Assembly: GCA_003019595.1 (NCBI GenBank)
Contig: NEXD01000011.1
Coordinates: 1-36,220 of the forward strand
DNA: 36,220 nt
Reading direction: 5' to 3'
Origin: Candidatus Marsarchaeota G1 archaeon BE_D
GTDB lineage: Archaea; Thermoproteota; Thermoprotei_A; Marsarchaeales; Marsarchaeaceae
Shown here: positions 1 through 8,557 of the stretch, one piece after another
Layout: the number at the start of each line of letters is the position of its first letter
Numbering within the stretch: position 1 is the stretch's first letter
Made by a program: the position numbers and the translations under genes
Notes under the pieces: generated by a model
What the model saw: the letters and a program-made list of their open reading frames with translations, nothing else
Told to the model about the DNA's origin: nothing
Databases searched by the model: none

Positions 1-1
1 T

Positions 2-340
2 GTCATCGCGGTTGATGAGAGTGTGGTGAAGTGTGGTGGCAGAGCAATCTACGTTTGGGTGGCTGTGGACGCGTATACTAGGCAATCTGGTTCGGCGTCT
101 CATTAACCCGGACCATGGAGAACGCGCTCAGTGCGCAGGCTGAGAAGGTGTCTCGGAGACCCTGTTCACGGATAGAGGCCCGTGCTACCGTGACGCTGTA
201 GCCCGAGCCGGGTTCAAAAACCACGTGCACCAGACCTTTGGGTAGCTCGGTTGAGTCTTCGTATACCTAAAAGACACGGGTGTTCTATAATAACATCAAC
301 CCCAACACTCTTTGGGCCAATCGTAGACGTCCTCGAACAT
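2..340 (+). pseudogene. Decayed DDE transposase remnant (insertion sequence)
   Basis: Pieces of one transposase can be read in successive frames. Bases 2-103 encode VIAVDESVVKCGGRAIYVWV and on, with the first catalytic Asp at 14-16, and hit a TAA at 104-106. Near 165-240 another frame gives LFTDRGPCYRDAVARAGFK, with the second Asp at 171-173, and stops at 243-245. From 241 a third frame reads GSSVESSYT, with the likely catalytic Glu at 253-255, passes a stop at 268-270 and continues as VFYNNINPNTLWANRRRPRT. Order and spacing match DDE transposases of the IS6-like type seen in archaea; the exact IS family is not certain. The window edge cuts the 5' part and I see no terminal inverted repeat. 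It cannot make an active enzyme. It lies downstream of the urocanase gene, on the opposite strand. Confidence 0.8.
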
Positions 341-394
341 GCACTGGTACATTGAGTGGAGGTGACGCGGATGCTTATCCGGACAGGATCGGTT

Positions 395-2089
395 TTAGCG
401 TAAGCTGGGCGTTCTTATTGCTTTTTGTCTTGCCACACTTTTTGCTTTTTCATAACCCGCATCCGCGTGTCTTACAACTCCTAACCCTGGGTCGATTGTG
501 AGCACCCTTAAAGCCCTTTCGCCCATTTCTTCCGTGCCGTCAAGAACGAGGCCAAAACCTGCGTGAATTGAGTAGCCAATTCCAACACCTCCACCGTGAT
601 GAAACGCCACCCAAGTGGCACCAGCCACGGCGTTTCCGAGTGCGTTCAAAACCGGCCAGTCACCTATTGCGTCACTACCATCTAGCATTCCTTCCGTTTC
701 TCGATATGGCGAAGCAACACTGCCACAGTCCAAATGGTCTCTTCCAACCCATATAGGTCCTTCAAGCTCCCCGTTTTTCACAAGCTGGTTTATCCTCAAA
801 CCGAACGCTGCCCTTTCGCCGTAACCAAGCCAGCAAACCCTGCTTGGCAAACCTTGAAACTTTACAAATTTAGAAGCGTTGCTGATCCACCTTACAAGCT
901 TTGCGTTTTTTGAAAACATGGAAACTATTTCTTCGTCCAATCGCGCGATGTCCTTTTCGCTACCAACAAGGCTTGACCAGCGGAATGGTCCTCTTCCTTC
1001 TTCAAAAAGAGGCCTCATAAACACCATTTGACCTGGTATTTCAAAGGCGGTGGTCACACCAGCGTCATACGCCGCCTTTCTTATGTTGTTACCATAGTCA
1101 AACACAATTGCGCCTTTTTTCAAAAAGTGTAACATCGCCTCAACGTGTCTTTTCACAGTCAATTGAGCAAGTTCCAAGTATCTTCGCTGGTCTTTTTCCC
1201 TGAGCGTCTGCGCTTCTTCGAAGCTCATACCAGCTGGTATATATCCATTAAGAAGATCGTGCGCCGCCGTTTGATCGGTCACGATGTCCGGAAGAACATC
1301 ATGTTCTGCTACGTACCAGTAGAAATCAGCGGCGTTCGAAAGAACGCCTATGCTAAGCGGCTCTCCTCTGTCTTTTGCGCTGAGCGCCATGCTCAGCGCC
1401 TTTTCAAAGTTGTCGGTCCAAGTGTCGAGATATCCCTGTTCGATTTTTCTTTTGATCTGCGCAAGATTTACTTCTGAAACCAGCGCAACCCCTCCGTGCA
1501 TCTTTATCGCTAAGGGCTGTGCCGCACCCATTTCGCCCAAACCAGCAGTCAAAACGAGTCTTCTCGTGAGCGTTCCTCCAAATTTCTGCTCCGCTATTGC
1601 ACCAAACTCCTCATAAGTTCCTTGAAGAATTCCTTGGGAACCAATATAAGCCCAGCTACCCGCAGTCATTTGACCGTACATCGTAAGTCCCTTTCTTTCA
1701 AGCTCTCTAAAGTAATCCCAGTCGGCCCATTTTGGAACGAGCATCGCATTGCTCATTAGCACTCGTGGAGCGTGTTTCCAAGTTGTGAACACCGCAACGG
1801 GTTTTCCGCTTTGAATAAATAGCGTGTCGTCCTCGCGCATTGTGAGAAGCGTTTCCACTATGTTTTCAAAACACTCCCAGTTTCTTGCGGCCTTACCAGA
1901 GCCTCCGTAAACAATCAGGTTTTTCGGGTCCTTTGCGACCTGAGGGTCGAGCACATGAAAGAGCATGCGCAACGCGCCTTCTATTTGCCAGTTGGCACAG
2001 TGTAGCTCTTTTCCCTTTATCGCTTTGACGCTCCTTGTGCTTGGATCGTAGTAACCTTTATCGATTAGTGTTTGTATCGCTTTTGACAC
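395..2089 (-). CDS. hutU: Urocanate hydratase (urocanase)
   Basis: Converts urocanate to 4-imidazolone-5-propionate, the second step of histidine degradation, using tightly bound NAD+ as electrophile. The protein aligns along its whole length (564 aa from the chosen start; family about 550-560). Visible signatures are LIVYGGSGKAARNWECF, QMTAGSWAYIGSQGI, DIVTDQTAAHD and GRDHLDCGSVASPYRETE with the active-site-region Cys at about residue 455. The NAD-binding loop reads GLGEMGAAQ (183-191) where most family members have GLGGMGGAQ. I chose GTG at 2089 because an ACTTTTTAAG box lies 22-31 nt upstream, fitting a leaderless transcript, and homology starts just after; the open frame extends upstream to 2173. 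No other histidine-degradation gene is in the window. The 3' end abuts the transposase remnant but the gene looks intact. Confidence 0.95.
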   Translation of the reverse strand: MSKAIQTLIDKGYYDPSTRSVKAIKGKELHCANWQIEGALRMLFHVLDPQVAKDPKNLIVYGGSGKAARNWECFENIVETLLTMREDDTLFIQSGKPVAVFTTWKHAPRVLMSNAMLVPKWADWDYFRELERKGLTMYGQMTAGSWAYIGSQGILQGTYEEFGAIAEQKFGGTLTRRLVLTAGLGEMGAAQPLAIKMHGGVALVSEVNLAQIKRKIEQGYLDTWTDNFEKALSMALSAKDRGEPLSIGVLSNAADFYWYVAEHDVLPDIVTDQTAAHDLLNGYIPAGMSFEEAQTLREKDQRRYLELAQLTVKRHVEAMLHFLKKGAIVFDYGNNIRKAAYDAGVTTAFEIPGQMVFMRPLFEEGRGPFRWSSLVGSEKDIARLDEEIVSMFSKNAKLVRWISNASKFVKFQGLPSRVCWLGYGERAAFGLRINQLVKNGELEGPIWVGRDHLDCGSVASPYRETEGMLDGSDAIGDWPVLNALGNAVAGATWVAFHHGGGVGIGYSIHAGFGLVLDGTEEMGERALRVLTIDPGLGVVRHADAGYEKAKSVARQKAIRTPSLR

Positions 2090-2110
2090 GCTATTTTGTG
2101 AGCGCACACA

Positions 2111-2120
2111 CTTAAAAAGT
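2111..2120 (-). promoter_or_regulatory. TATA box for hutU
   Basis: The minus strand reads ACTTTTTAAG, centred 26-27 nt before the GTG at 2089. This is the normal archaeal TATA-to-start-site distance, so the transcript would begin at the start codon. The box lies in the 78-bp space between divergent hutU and the DUF1614 gene and may also serve the plus strand. Confidence 0.6.
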
Positions 2121-2167
2121 TTGGCAAAACTTATCATGCACCAGAAAGAAAAAACTTTGGGACGAAT

Positions 2168-2896
2168 TTGCAATCTCTTAGAAAAATCTTTTATCCGCCT
2201 ACGATCGGCCTTTTCCTCTACGTTTTATTCATTCTTACGCTACTTGTGCTTCTTCCGCTTTTGCTAATAGGCGCGACCAAGCTGGTTTTTGCGAACTTGG
2301 GATTTAGTTTCACCGACGCGCTACTGATAATCGTGCTGAGCTTGCTTGGTAGCACGGTGAACATTCCTCTTTTTAAGATAAAGACGCGCGAACCAGTGCT
2401 AAAAATAGACTACTACACCTTTTTTGGTGTCACCTACCCGATACCAACGGTGATCAACGCTCAAGCCGAAACGCTCGTTGCGATCAACGTGGGGGGTGCG
2501 CTCATTCCTGTGATACTTTCGCTTTATCTGTGGTATCACTTTTACGTGTACACGCTACGCATCGTGTTAGCGGTGTTGTTAGTAAGCGTGATCGTAAACA
2601 GGCTTGCAAAACCGGTGAAAGGAATGGGAATTGTCGTCCCAGCGTTTATTCCTCCGATACTTGCGGCACTTTTTTCTCTTTTGCTTTCACTCGGAAAGCC
2701 AGAGCTTGCGTTCAGCCTTGCGTATATAAGCGGCTCACTAGGTACGCTCATAGGCGCTGACCTTCTTAACCTAAAGAAACTCGGTGAATTGAGCGCAAAG
2801 ATTGTGAGTATAGGGGGCGCTGGCACGTTCGACGGCGTGTTTATGTCGGGGCTACTTGCGGTTGTGCTTCTTGTGATATTTGGGTTTACACCTTGA
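2168..2896 (+). CDS. DUF1614 family integral membrane protein
   Basis: An archaeal membrane protein of 242 aa matching the DUF1614 (COG4089) pattern; function unknown. It has about seven hydrophobic segments (roughly residues 12-35, 48-62, 98-118, 127-147, 158-178, 182-200 and 222-240). The conserved C-terminal motifs are SLGTLIGADLLNL and IGGAGTFDGVF, each with an Asp in or beside a membrane segment. A family motif FKIKTREP follows the second segment. The start is TTG at 2168; no ATG or GTG lies in frame between it and the divergent hutU promoter, so the start is less certain. It is convergent with valS and overlaps it by 11 nt. No partner gene suggests a role. Confidence 0.85.
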   Translation: MQSLRKIFYPPTIGLFLYVLFILTLLVLLPLLLIGATKLVFANLGFSFTDALLIIVLSLLGSTVNIPLFKIKTREPVLKIDYYTFFGVTYPIPTVINAQAETLVAINVGGALIPVILSLYLWYHFYVYTLRIVLAVLLVSVIVNRLAKPVKGMGIVVPAFIPPILAALFSLLLSLGKPELAFSLAYISGSLGTLIGADLLNLKKLGELSAKIVSIGGAGTFDGVFMSGLLAVVLLVIFGFTP

Positions 2897-5309
2897 TTTC
2901 CACGGAAAGCTCCTTGCCATCCGAAAACTCCACTTCGTTTGCTCTTATCACCGCCTTTATCACGTGTTTTTGCGTCTTAACCTCTTCTAAATCGGGTGGC
3001 AAACTCACCATGAGCTTGTTCAGTGGCTGGCTTAAAGGAATTCTTTGTGCCACCTTTACCCTTCTTGCTTCTTTTATCACTTTGATCGTCATCTCACCAA
3101 GCTCCGCACTTTTTTGGTCAAAGCGCACTTCTTGTGGGTCAGGCCATGTGGCTTCGTGAATGCTTATAAGAGTTCTCTTAAAGAAACGCTGGTAAATCTC
3201 TTCAGCAAGGTGTGGCATAACCGGTGCAAGAAGCCTTAAGGCGCACCAAGCCACTTTGTTCAGAGTGTAGACAGCCGCATCATCTTGTTTTTCGCTCGCA
3301 AGTCTGAACTTTATCGCTTCAAGATATTCATCACAAAAGTCGTGCCAGAAGAAATCGTAAAACTTTGACAGCCCTTCAGAAAACTCATAACGATCGAAAG
3401 ACCGCGTCACACTTTCGATCGTGGTTTTGAGTTCGCTCAGTATCCAGTGGTCGACCGGTGAAAGCTCGATGTTGTCAGACACGTCACGTACATAAGGAGC
3501 GGTGAATCTGTAAGCCGACCAAATCTTTTGCATAAAAAGCTTACCCTTTCTTACGAGCTCATGGGCGTATTCGAAATCAAAGCCTATCGGAAAGGTGAGT
3601 AACGTGTACCTTAAAGAATCAGCGCCGTACTGCGAAATCACCTGCCTTACCAGTGCAGCACCGCCCAAAGACTTGGACATCTTTCTTCCCTCTAAGTCTA
3701 AAACCCAGCCGTGAACAACGGCAGCCTTAAACGGCGGCTTTCCAGCAATCGCGTTACATCTAAAGATTGTGTAAAAAAGCCAGGTTCGTATGATCTCTTG
3801 GCCTTGAAGCCTTATTGAGGCGGGATAGGCTTGTTCAAAAAGCGCTTTATCACCGTTAAAGTAACCCGCTACAAATAACGGCGTTATGCTAGAGTCTATC
3901 CACCCGTCACACACGTCGGTTAGTGGTTCCAAATCATAAGAAGAGCAATTTACACACTTATTAAAAGGTGGGGGTTGCTTTCTTGGATCAAACGGCAAAA
4001 GCTCCTTTGGGACTGGCAAAAGCGCGTTACAAGCCTTGCAGTGGTAAAAAGGTAATGGTGTGCCAAAAACCCTTTGTCTTGAAACAATCCAGTCCCACTC
4101 TATGCTGGATAACCAGTCCTTTAGCTTGTTCCTCATAAACTCGGGATAAAACAGCATGTTGTCCGCGATTTCTCTGATCTTGTCCAAAGACTGTTTAAGG
4201 CGTATCATAACTTGGGTTTTTTCAAGAAATTCCAAGGGGGAGCGACAGTCCGAGCGTTCCGCGTGAATGAGAACCTTATGCTTTATCGCTCTTTCATCTA
4301 AAAGAAGACCGTCATTCTTGAGTTTTTGAACTATTGTCTCCCTTGCGCTTTTTACGCTTTTACCATAAAGAAACTCTGGCTTCGTGAATCTTCCTTTTTC
4401 GTCTATTATCTGCTCAGAACCCAAGGCGTGCCTTTTGATCCACTTGATGTCCATTTCATCGCCATAACTACACACCATGACCGCACCAGTGCCGAACTCT
4501 TTGTCAACGTCTTCGTCTTGAATTATTGGCACGCTCTTTTGCGTGTAAGGAACACGCACCTTTTTTCCCACGAAACGCGTGTACCTTTCGTCTTTCGGAT
4601 TTACAGCGATAGCTTGGCATGCGGGAATTAGCTCGGGTCTTGTTGTGGCTATGCTTATGCAACCACTCTCTTCAAGTTCGAACTTCACCGTGTAAAGAAA
4701 ACCGTCTTCTTCTTGATATCCAGTTTCAGCCTGTGCGATCGCGGTTTCGCATTTGGGACACCAAATCACAGGGAATGTGTCAAGATAAACATAACCCTTT
4801 TCGTACATGTCTATCAAAGACAGCTGAACCGCTTTAAGATAGCTTTCTGTGTGCGTGGAGTACTCAAAACCCTCCCAGTCTGGTCTGTAACCCAGTCTTA
4901 TCATGTCGGCTTTCATGATCGAGATCATCTTGAGCGTCCACTCTACACAACTTTTTTCAAAAAGCTCTCTGTTGTTTCTTGAGATGCCCAGTTTGTTTTC
5001 AACCTTTAATTCGGTGGGCAAACCATGTGTGTCCCATCCTTGGGGTATAAGAACATCGTACCCTCTCATGCGTTTGTAACGCGCTATCGTGTCGGCTATG
5101 CTCACCCAGTAACCCTGTCCCACGTGCAAATCTCCGCTAGTAAATGGTGGGGGAGTGTCTATAAAGAAGATCGGTCTTCCATCTCTTTTTAGTTTGTACA
5201 CTCTTTCGTACACTTCTTTGCTCAACCAAAACTCTTCCCATTTTGGTTCTTGCGCGTTTGGGTCGTAGTTTTTCGGAATGCTTTCGTGAGACAATTTCCA
5301 ACCAGACAA
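2886..5309 (-). CDS. valS: Valyl-tRNA synthetase, archaeal type
   Basis: Class I synthetase charging tRNA-Val. The valine-type editing domain carries TRPELIPACQAIAVNP (isoleucyl enzymes have TTTPWTLP there) and EFGTGAVMVCSYGDEMDIKW. SRQRVFGTPLP and GRKMSKSLGG (KMSKS about 543-547) mark the catalytic core, and an anticodon-binding domain fills the C-terminus. The HIGH motif reads HVGQ (about 62-65), so its second His is Gln. Cys pairs WCPKCE and CKAC...CVNC suggest zinc knuckles. The open frame begins at TTG 5327, but a GAGGTG Shine-Dalgarno at 5317-5322 stands 7 nt before TTG 5309, which I prefer (807 aa, slightly short for the family). It follows trpS on the same strand by 33 nt, so the two are probably co-transcribed. 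Confidence 0.93.
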   Translation of the reverse strand: MSGWKLSHESIPKNYDPNAQEPKWEEFWLSKEVYERVYKLKRDGRPIFFIDTPPPFTSGDLHVGQGYWVSIADTIARYKRMRGYDVLIPQGWDTHGLPTELKVENKLGISRNNRELFEKSCVEWTLKMISIMKADMIRLGYRPDWEGFEYSTHTESYLKAVQLSLIDMYEKGYVYLDTFPVIWCPKCETAIAQAETGYQEEDGFLYTVKFELEESGCISIATTRPELIPACQAIAVNPKDERYTRFVGKKVRVPYTQKSVPIIQDEDVDKEFGTGAVMVCSYGDEMDIKWIKRHALGSEQIIDEKGRFTKPEFLYGKSVKSARETIVQKLKNDGLLLDERAIKHKVLIHAERSDCRSPLEFLEKTQVMIRLKQSLDKIREIADNMLFYPEFMRNKLKDWLSSIEWDWIVSRQRVFGTPLPFYHCKACNALLPVPKELLPFDPRKQPPPFNKCVNCSSYDLEPLTDVCDGWIDSSITPLFVAGYFNGDKALFEQAYPASIRLQGQEIIRTWLFYTIFRCNAIAGKPPFKAAVVHGWVLDLEGRKMSKSLGGAALVRQVISQYGADSLRYTLLTFPIGFDFEYAHELVRKGKLFMQKIWSAYRFTAPYVRDVSDNIELSPVDHWILSELKTTIESVTRSFDRYEFSEGLSKFYDFFWHDFCDEYLEAIKFRLASEKQDDAAVYTLNKVAWCALRLLAPVMPHLAEEIYQRFFKRTLISIHEATWPDPQEVRFDQKSAELGEMTIKVIKEARRVKVAQRIPLSQPLNKLMVSLPPDLEEVKTQKHVIKAVIRANEVEFSDGKELSVEIKV

Positions 5310-5316
5310 ACCGTAA

Positions 5317-5322
5317 CACCTC
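5317..5322 (-). promoter_or_regulatory. Shine-Dalgarno deciding the valS start
   Basis: GAGGTG on the minus strand, 7 nt before TTG 5309. It lies inside the longer open frame that begins at TTG 5327, and so argues for the downstream TTG as the true start. Confidence 0.6.
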
Positions 5323-5342
5323 AACAAAAGGCTTGCGGAAGC

Positions 5343-6494
5343 TTAGAAGATCTCCCCGCCACTTCTTGCTATTTCCGAGCCTTCCTCTAACAATTTTCTT
5401 GCCAAATCCATGCACTTTTCTTTTTTTCGTGTGTGCTCTGTCATGTATTTTTCAACAAGCTCCGCAAGCTGCGCTTTACACTCTCCACAAAGCCTTTTGC
5501 CACTCACGCACTCCACCCTGACAACTTCAAGCTCGGCGTCGCTTTCGAGAAAGTGATCCCTGTAGTACTCATACACCACGCATTTATCTGGCTCACCGCC
5601 AAGTCGTCTTTGCTCTTCGGCGGTTGCCCTTCCTCCAGTAAGCGCATTCATGATTTTTTTTCTTGCAACCGCAGGATCTTCGTTCAATGTTAGAACGCTC
5701 ATCGGGTCTCGTTTTGACATTTTCTGCGTTCCTTGTAAGGAGCGCACTAGTTTGTGAAACACAGCGCTTGGTTCGATGAATCCAAATTCGTCGCTGTATC
5801 TTTTTGCGAGATCACGCGTAAGCCTGATGTGTGGGTCTTGATCTACGCCTACGGGAACGACGACAGGCTTTGGACCGCCGAACACTTTTAATTGTGGAAG
5901 AAGAATGTCCCCCGCTTGCACAAGCGCCGAAAAGTAAAGCCCAAAAGGTCTTTCGCCGTAGATCGCGTGCATCATGTTTGTGGTCACAGCCTTAGAAAAC
6001 ACGGATGCGAGATTCATAACTCTTTTTTCCTCACTTTGCTTGTACACGTAAACCCTTTCTGGTTTAAGTCCTATTGCGAGTATATCCGCGACGTTGCTCA
6101 CCGCAAGCTCGTGTGACTGCGAAAACTTTATACCGTTGTCGCAATAAGCCTCAACATCAGCTACAGCATAAAACACGCGAGATTTGTTTGACAGCGACTG
6201 AAAGTAAACCATCGCCTCAGCGGTGGTTTTTGTTCCTAAATGGAAAACTCCTGTGGGTTTTATACCAGACATCACCGCGTACTCGCTGCCATTTGAAACC
6301 GCGTCCAAAACTTTTGTCAAGTCTCTGTGCCCAAACCACATTCCTCTTCTTAAAAGCCTGTGAGTAACAGGAAATTTGTCTAGGATCTTTGACACAGGCT
6401 CGATTCCGAACAACTCAAAAAGCCTAGAGTAATCGGCTATATCCGATGAACCCCAAGGATCGATGATTGTTTCGCTCAATTTACACTCTTTCAT
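5343..6494 (-). CDS. trpS: Tryptophanyl-tRNA synthetase, archaeal/eukaryotic type
   Basis: Charges tRNA-Trp. This class I enzyme of 383 aa shows the archaeal/eukaryotic TrpRS order: an N-terminal extension with HRLLRRGMWFGHRDL, then SGIKPTGVFHLGTKTTAEAM (HIGH-like HLGT at 85-88), VPVGVDQDPHIRLTRD in the Rossmann core and TQKMSKRDP (KMSKR at 258-262). The C-terminal helical region contains RLCGECKAQL, typical of archaeal members. The start is ATG 6494. AT-rich sequence at 6511-6520 and 6531-6540 could provide the TATA box. The gene is divergent from the Lrp gene (163 bp between starts) and upstream of valS on the same strand. Confidence 0.96.
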   Translation of the reverse strand: MKECKLSETIIDPWGSSDIADYSRLFELFGIEPVSKILDKFPVTHRLLRRGMWFGHRDLTKVLDAVSNGSEYAVMSGIKPTGVFHLGTKTTAEAMVYFQSLSNKSRVFYAVADVEAYCDNGIKFSQSHELAVSNVADILAIGLKPERVYVYKQSEEKRVMNLASVFSKAVTTNMMHAIYGERPFGLYFSALVQAGDILLPQLKVFGGPKPVVVPVGVDQDPHIRLTRDLAKRYSDEFGFIEPSAVFHKLVRSLQGTQKMSKRDPMSVLTLNEDPAVARKKIMNALTGGRATAEEQRRLGGEPDKCVVYEYYRDHFLESDAELEVVRVECVSGKRLCGECKAQLAELVEKYMTEHTRKKEKCMDLARKLLEEGSEIARSGGEIF

Positions 6495-6623
6495 TGTGTG
6501 CTAAGCTTTATCTTTTATTACGAACGTGTGCTTTAAAACTACTTTTATCCCTTTTTTCTTTGGTGGGATGTGCGCACTCTCAAGGGCTGATACGTGATGA
6601 TGCTCCCTTTTGCGAACACCGTG

Positions 6624-6633
6624 TTTAATAATA
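6624..6633 (+). promoter_or_regulatory. TATA box for the Lrp/AsnC gene
   Basis: TTTAATAATA, centred about 29 nt before ATG 6658. It favours this ATG over the upstream GTG at 6610 and indicates a leaderless or almost leaderless mRNA. Confidence 0.6.
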
Positions 6634-6657
6634 AGGGGTTTGTTTTTACTTAATAAG

Positions 6658-7140
6658 ATGCCAGAGCTTTCCGAAATAGACTACCAAATTTTAAAGGAGC
6701 TACAAATTAATGCGAGGATTAGCAAAAAAGAGCTAGCGCGTAAGCTTGGAGTTTCACCAGTCACCGTTTCTTCACACATAGACAAACTGGAAAAACTTGG
6801 TGTGATTCAGCAGTATGTCACGATACTTAACCCAGATTTCTTTGGGCTTACGATAGAAGCCGCAATCGAGGTGAGTGTACAAGGAGGCTATATCGTGGAA
6901 ATAGAAGAAGAGCTCGCAAGGAATCCGAATGTTTACGCGGTGTACGACGTAACTGGTGAAACAGACGTGCTACTTCTTGCAAGGTTTAAGTCGCGCGAAG
7001 AATTGAGTTCGTTTGTGAAAGCGGTTTTGAGCAACCCACATGTTTTGAGGACAAACACCAGGCTCATTCTTTCGACGATAAAAAGAAGCCTTGCGATACC
7101 GCTAGACGACAAAATCACAAATCAGAAAGTAGCTCCCTGA
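6658..7140 (+). CDS. Lrp/AsnC family transcriptional regulator
   Basis: A 160-aa protein with the two Lrp/AsnC domains. The N-terminal helix-turn-helix begins ELSEIDYQILKELQINARIS, with recognition helix near KLGVSPVTVSSHIDKL. The C-terminal RAM/ligand-binding domain includes VYAVYDVTGETDVLLLARF, the usual spot for an amino-acid effector, and ends with a conserved TRLILSTIKRS strand. Such proteins act as dimers or octamers and often control amino-acid metabolism or their own gene; the effector cannot be told from sequence. ATG 6658 was chosen from its TATA box. The 3' end overlaps convergent gatB by 26 nt. Confidence 0.92.
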   Translation: MPELSEIDYQILKELQINARISKKELARKLGVSPVTVSSHIDKLEKLGVIQQYVTILNPDFFGLTIEAAIEVSVQGGYIVEIEEELARNPNVYAVYDVTGETDVLLLARFKSREELSSFVKAVLSNPHVLRTNTRLILSTIKRSLAIPLDDKITNQKVAP

Positions 7141-8557
7141 CCACCTTATTTGTCAAAACCGGGTCTGCCTTGCCTTTCGTTTTTTTCATGACCTGTCCGA
7201 TTAAGTAGTTCACCGCTTCTGCGTCTTTTTTTGCATCTTCTACAGCTTTTGGATTCTCTTTAAAAACTTCTTTTGCTATCTCTCTTATCACTTGCTCATC
7301 TGCGATTCGAGTCAAACCCAGCCTTTTCACAATTTGTGATGGAGGCTCAGCGGTTTCGCACACTTCTACCAAAACCCTTTTTGCGAGCTTGCTACTCAGC
7401 GTCCCGTCTTCCATAAGTTTGAGAAGCTCCGCCAAATGCACGGGTCTTAAAGGAAGCTCTTTTAGCTGCGCTTTTCTTTCGTTGAGTTGCCGAAGGACCT
7501 CTACAATAACCCAGTTTGCCACGATTTTGGGCTTTGGATAAAACTTAAGCGTTTCTTCGAAAAAGTCTGCCAAAGATTTTTCCATTACCAAAACGCTGGC
7601 ATCGTATTTCGAAAGCGAGTAATTCTCTACAAACCTTTTTACTCTTGCGTCTGGTAACTCTGGCATATTTGAAAACACTTCGTTCAAAAAGTCCTGAGAA
7701 AGAACAACAGGGGGTATGTCTGGTTCAGGAAAGTATCTATAGTCCTGTTCTTCTTCCTTTGCGCGAGACGGAACGCTCACCCCTTTAGCTTCAAGCCAGT
7801 GACGAGTCTCTCTTTGAACTACGCCTCCTTCTTCAAGAATTTTTGTTTGCCTTAAAATTTCGTAGTCTATCGCCTTTTCCACTTCTTTATAAGACGATAT
7901 GTTTTTCACTTCGACCCTGTTACCGCCGTTGACAGAGATGTTCGCATCCGCCCTCATCGCCCCTTCGAGCGAAGTGTCGCAAACGTCCAAGTGCTCCAGC
8001 ACGCTTCTTAGCTTGTTTATGAACGCGCGCGCTTCTTTTGAAGTTTTCATGTCTGGTTCTGTGACTATCTCCAAAAGCCCCATTCCAGCCCTGTTATAGT
8101 CAACGAGCACGTACGGTGACGAGCCCAATCCGAAGGGATGCTCAAGCCTGCCAGGATCTTCTTCGATTTGAATTCTGCGTATTCTTATTTCAACGGTTTT
8201 TCCGTCAACATCAACAACCATTCGACCGTTCATTGCAATCGGAATTCCGCCCGCTTTGTCGTACTGGGAGATTTGAAAGTTCTTTGTCATGTCTGGATAA
8301 AAGTAGTTCTTTCTCACAAAGTTAAAGCGAGTGTTTATCGAGCAATTCAGCGCTTTTGCAACCATAAGCGCGTGTCTCACAGCTTCTCGATTGAGCACAG
8401 GAAGCGAACCGGGTAGCCCCAAGCAAACAGGACACACGTTTGAGTTTGGTGGCAAACCTTGGTAGTTAGTGCTACAACTACAAAACAGTTTGGTTTTGAG
8501 TCTGTTGAGCTGTACGTGCACTTCTAGTCCTATTTTTGGTTGATAAACGAGTGCCAA
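7115..8557 (-). CDS. gatB: Asp/Glu-tRNA amidotransferase subunit B
   Basis: tRNA-binding and kinase-like subunit of GatCAB, which converts Glu-tRNA(Gln) and/or Asp-tRNA(Asn) to the amide forms. It is full length at 480 aa. Key stretches are KIGLEVHVQL, CSTNYQGLPPNSNVCPVCLG (zinc Cys), RKNYFYPDMTKNFQISQYD, GRLEHPF, DYNRAGMGLLEIVTEPD, EGAMRADANISV, DYRYFPEPDIPP and the C-terminal YqeY-like tail ending NYLIGQVMKKTKGKADP. The start is TTG 8557, inside the end of nnr (28-nt overlap), with an AGGTGA Shine-Dalgarno 6 nt upstream at 8564-8569. It is the last gene of the gatC-gatA-nnr-gatB run, and its 3' end overlaps the Lrp gene. Confidence 0.97.
   Translation of the reverse strand: MALVYQPKIGLEVHVQLNRLKTKLFCSCSTNYQGLPPNSNVCPVCLGLPGSLPVLNREAVRHALMVAKALNCSINTRFNFVRKNYFYPDMTKNFQISQYDKAGGIPIAMNGRMVVDVDGKTVEIRIRRIQIEEDPGRLEHPFGLGSSPYVLVDYNRAGMGLLEIVTEPDMKTSKEARAFINKLRSVLEHLDVCDTSLEGAMRADANISVNGGNRVEVKNISSYKEVEKAIDYEILRQTKILEEGGVVQRETRHWLEAKGVSVPSRAKEEEQDYRYFPEPDIPPVVLSQDFLNEVFSNMPELPDARVKRFVENYSLSKYDASVLVMEKSLADFFEETLKFYPKPKIVANWVIVEVLRQLNERKAQLKELPLRPVHLAELLKLMEDGTLSSKLAKRVLVEVCETAEPPSQIVKRLGLTRIADEQVIREIAKEVFKENPKAVEDAKKDAEAVNYLIGQVMKKTKGKADPVLTNKVVRELLSDL

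Noticed and set aside
280-501. 73-codon open frame reading FYNNINPNTLW
   Set aside because: Only its first part is real transposase sequence and it is the tail of the broken gene; the later part is antisense to hutU.
6587-6600. CTGA-TAC-GTGATGA, resembling the D'/C' boxes of an archaeal C/D box sRNA in the trpS-lrp intergenic region
   Set aside because: No convincing C box lies about 12 nt upstream and no CTGA D box follows at a guide length downstream; two short motifs alone are not enough.
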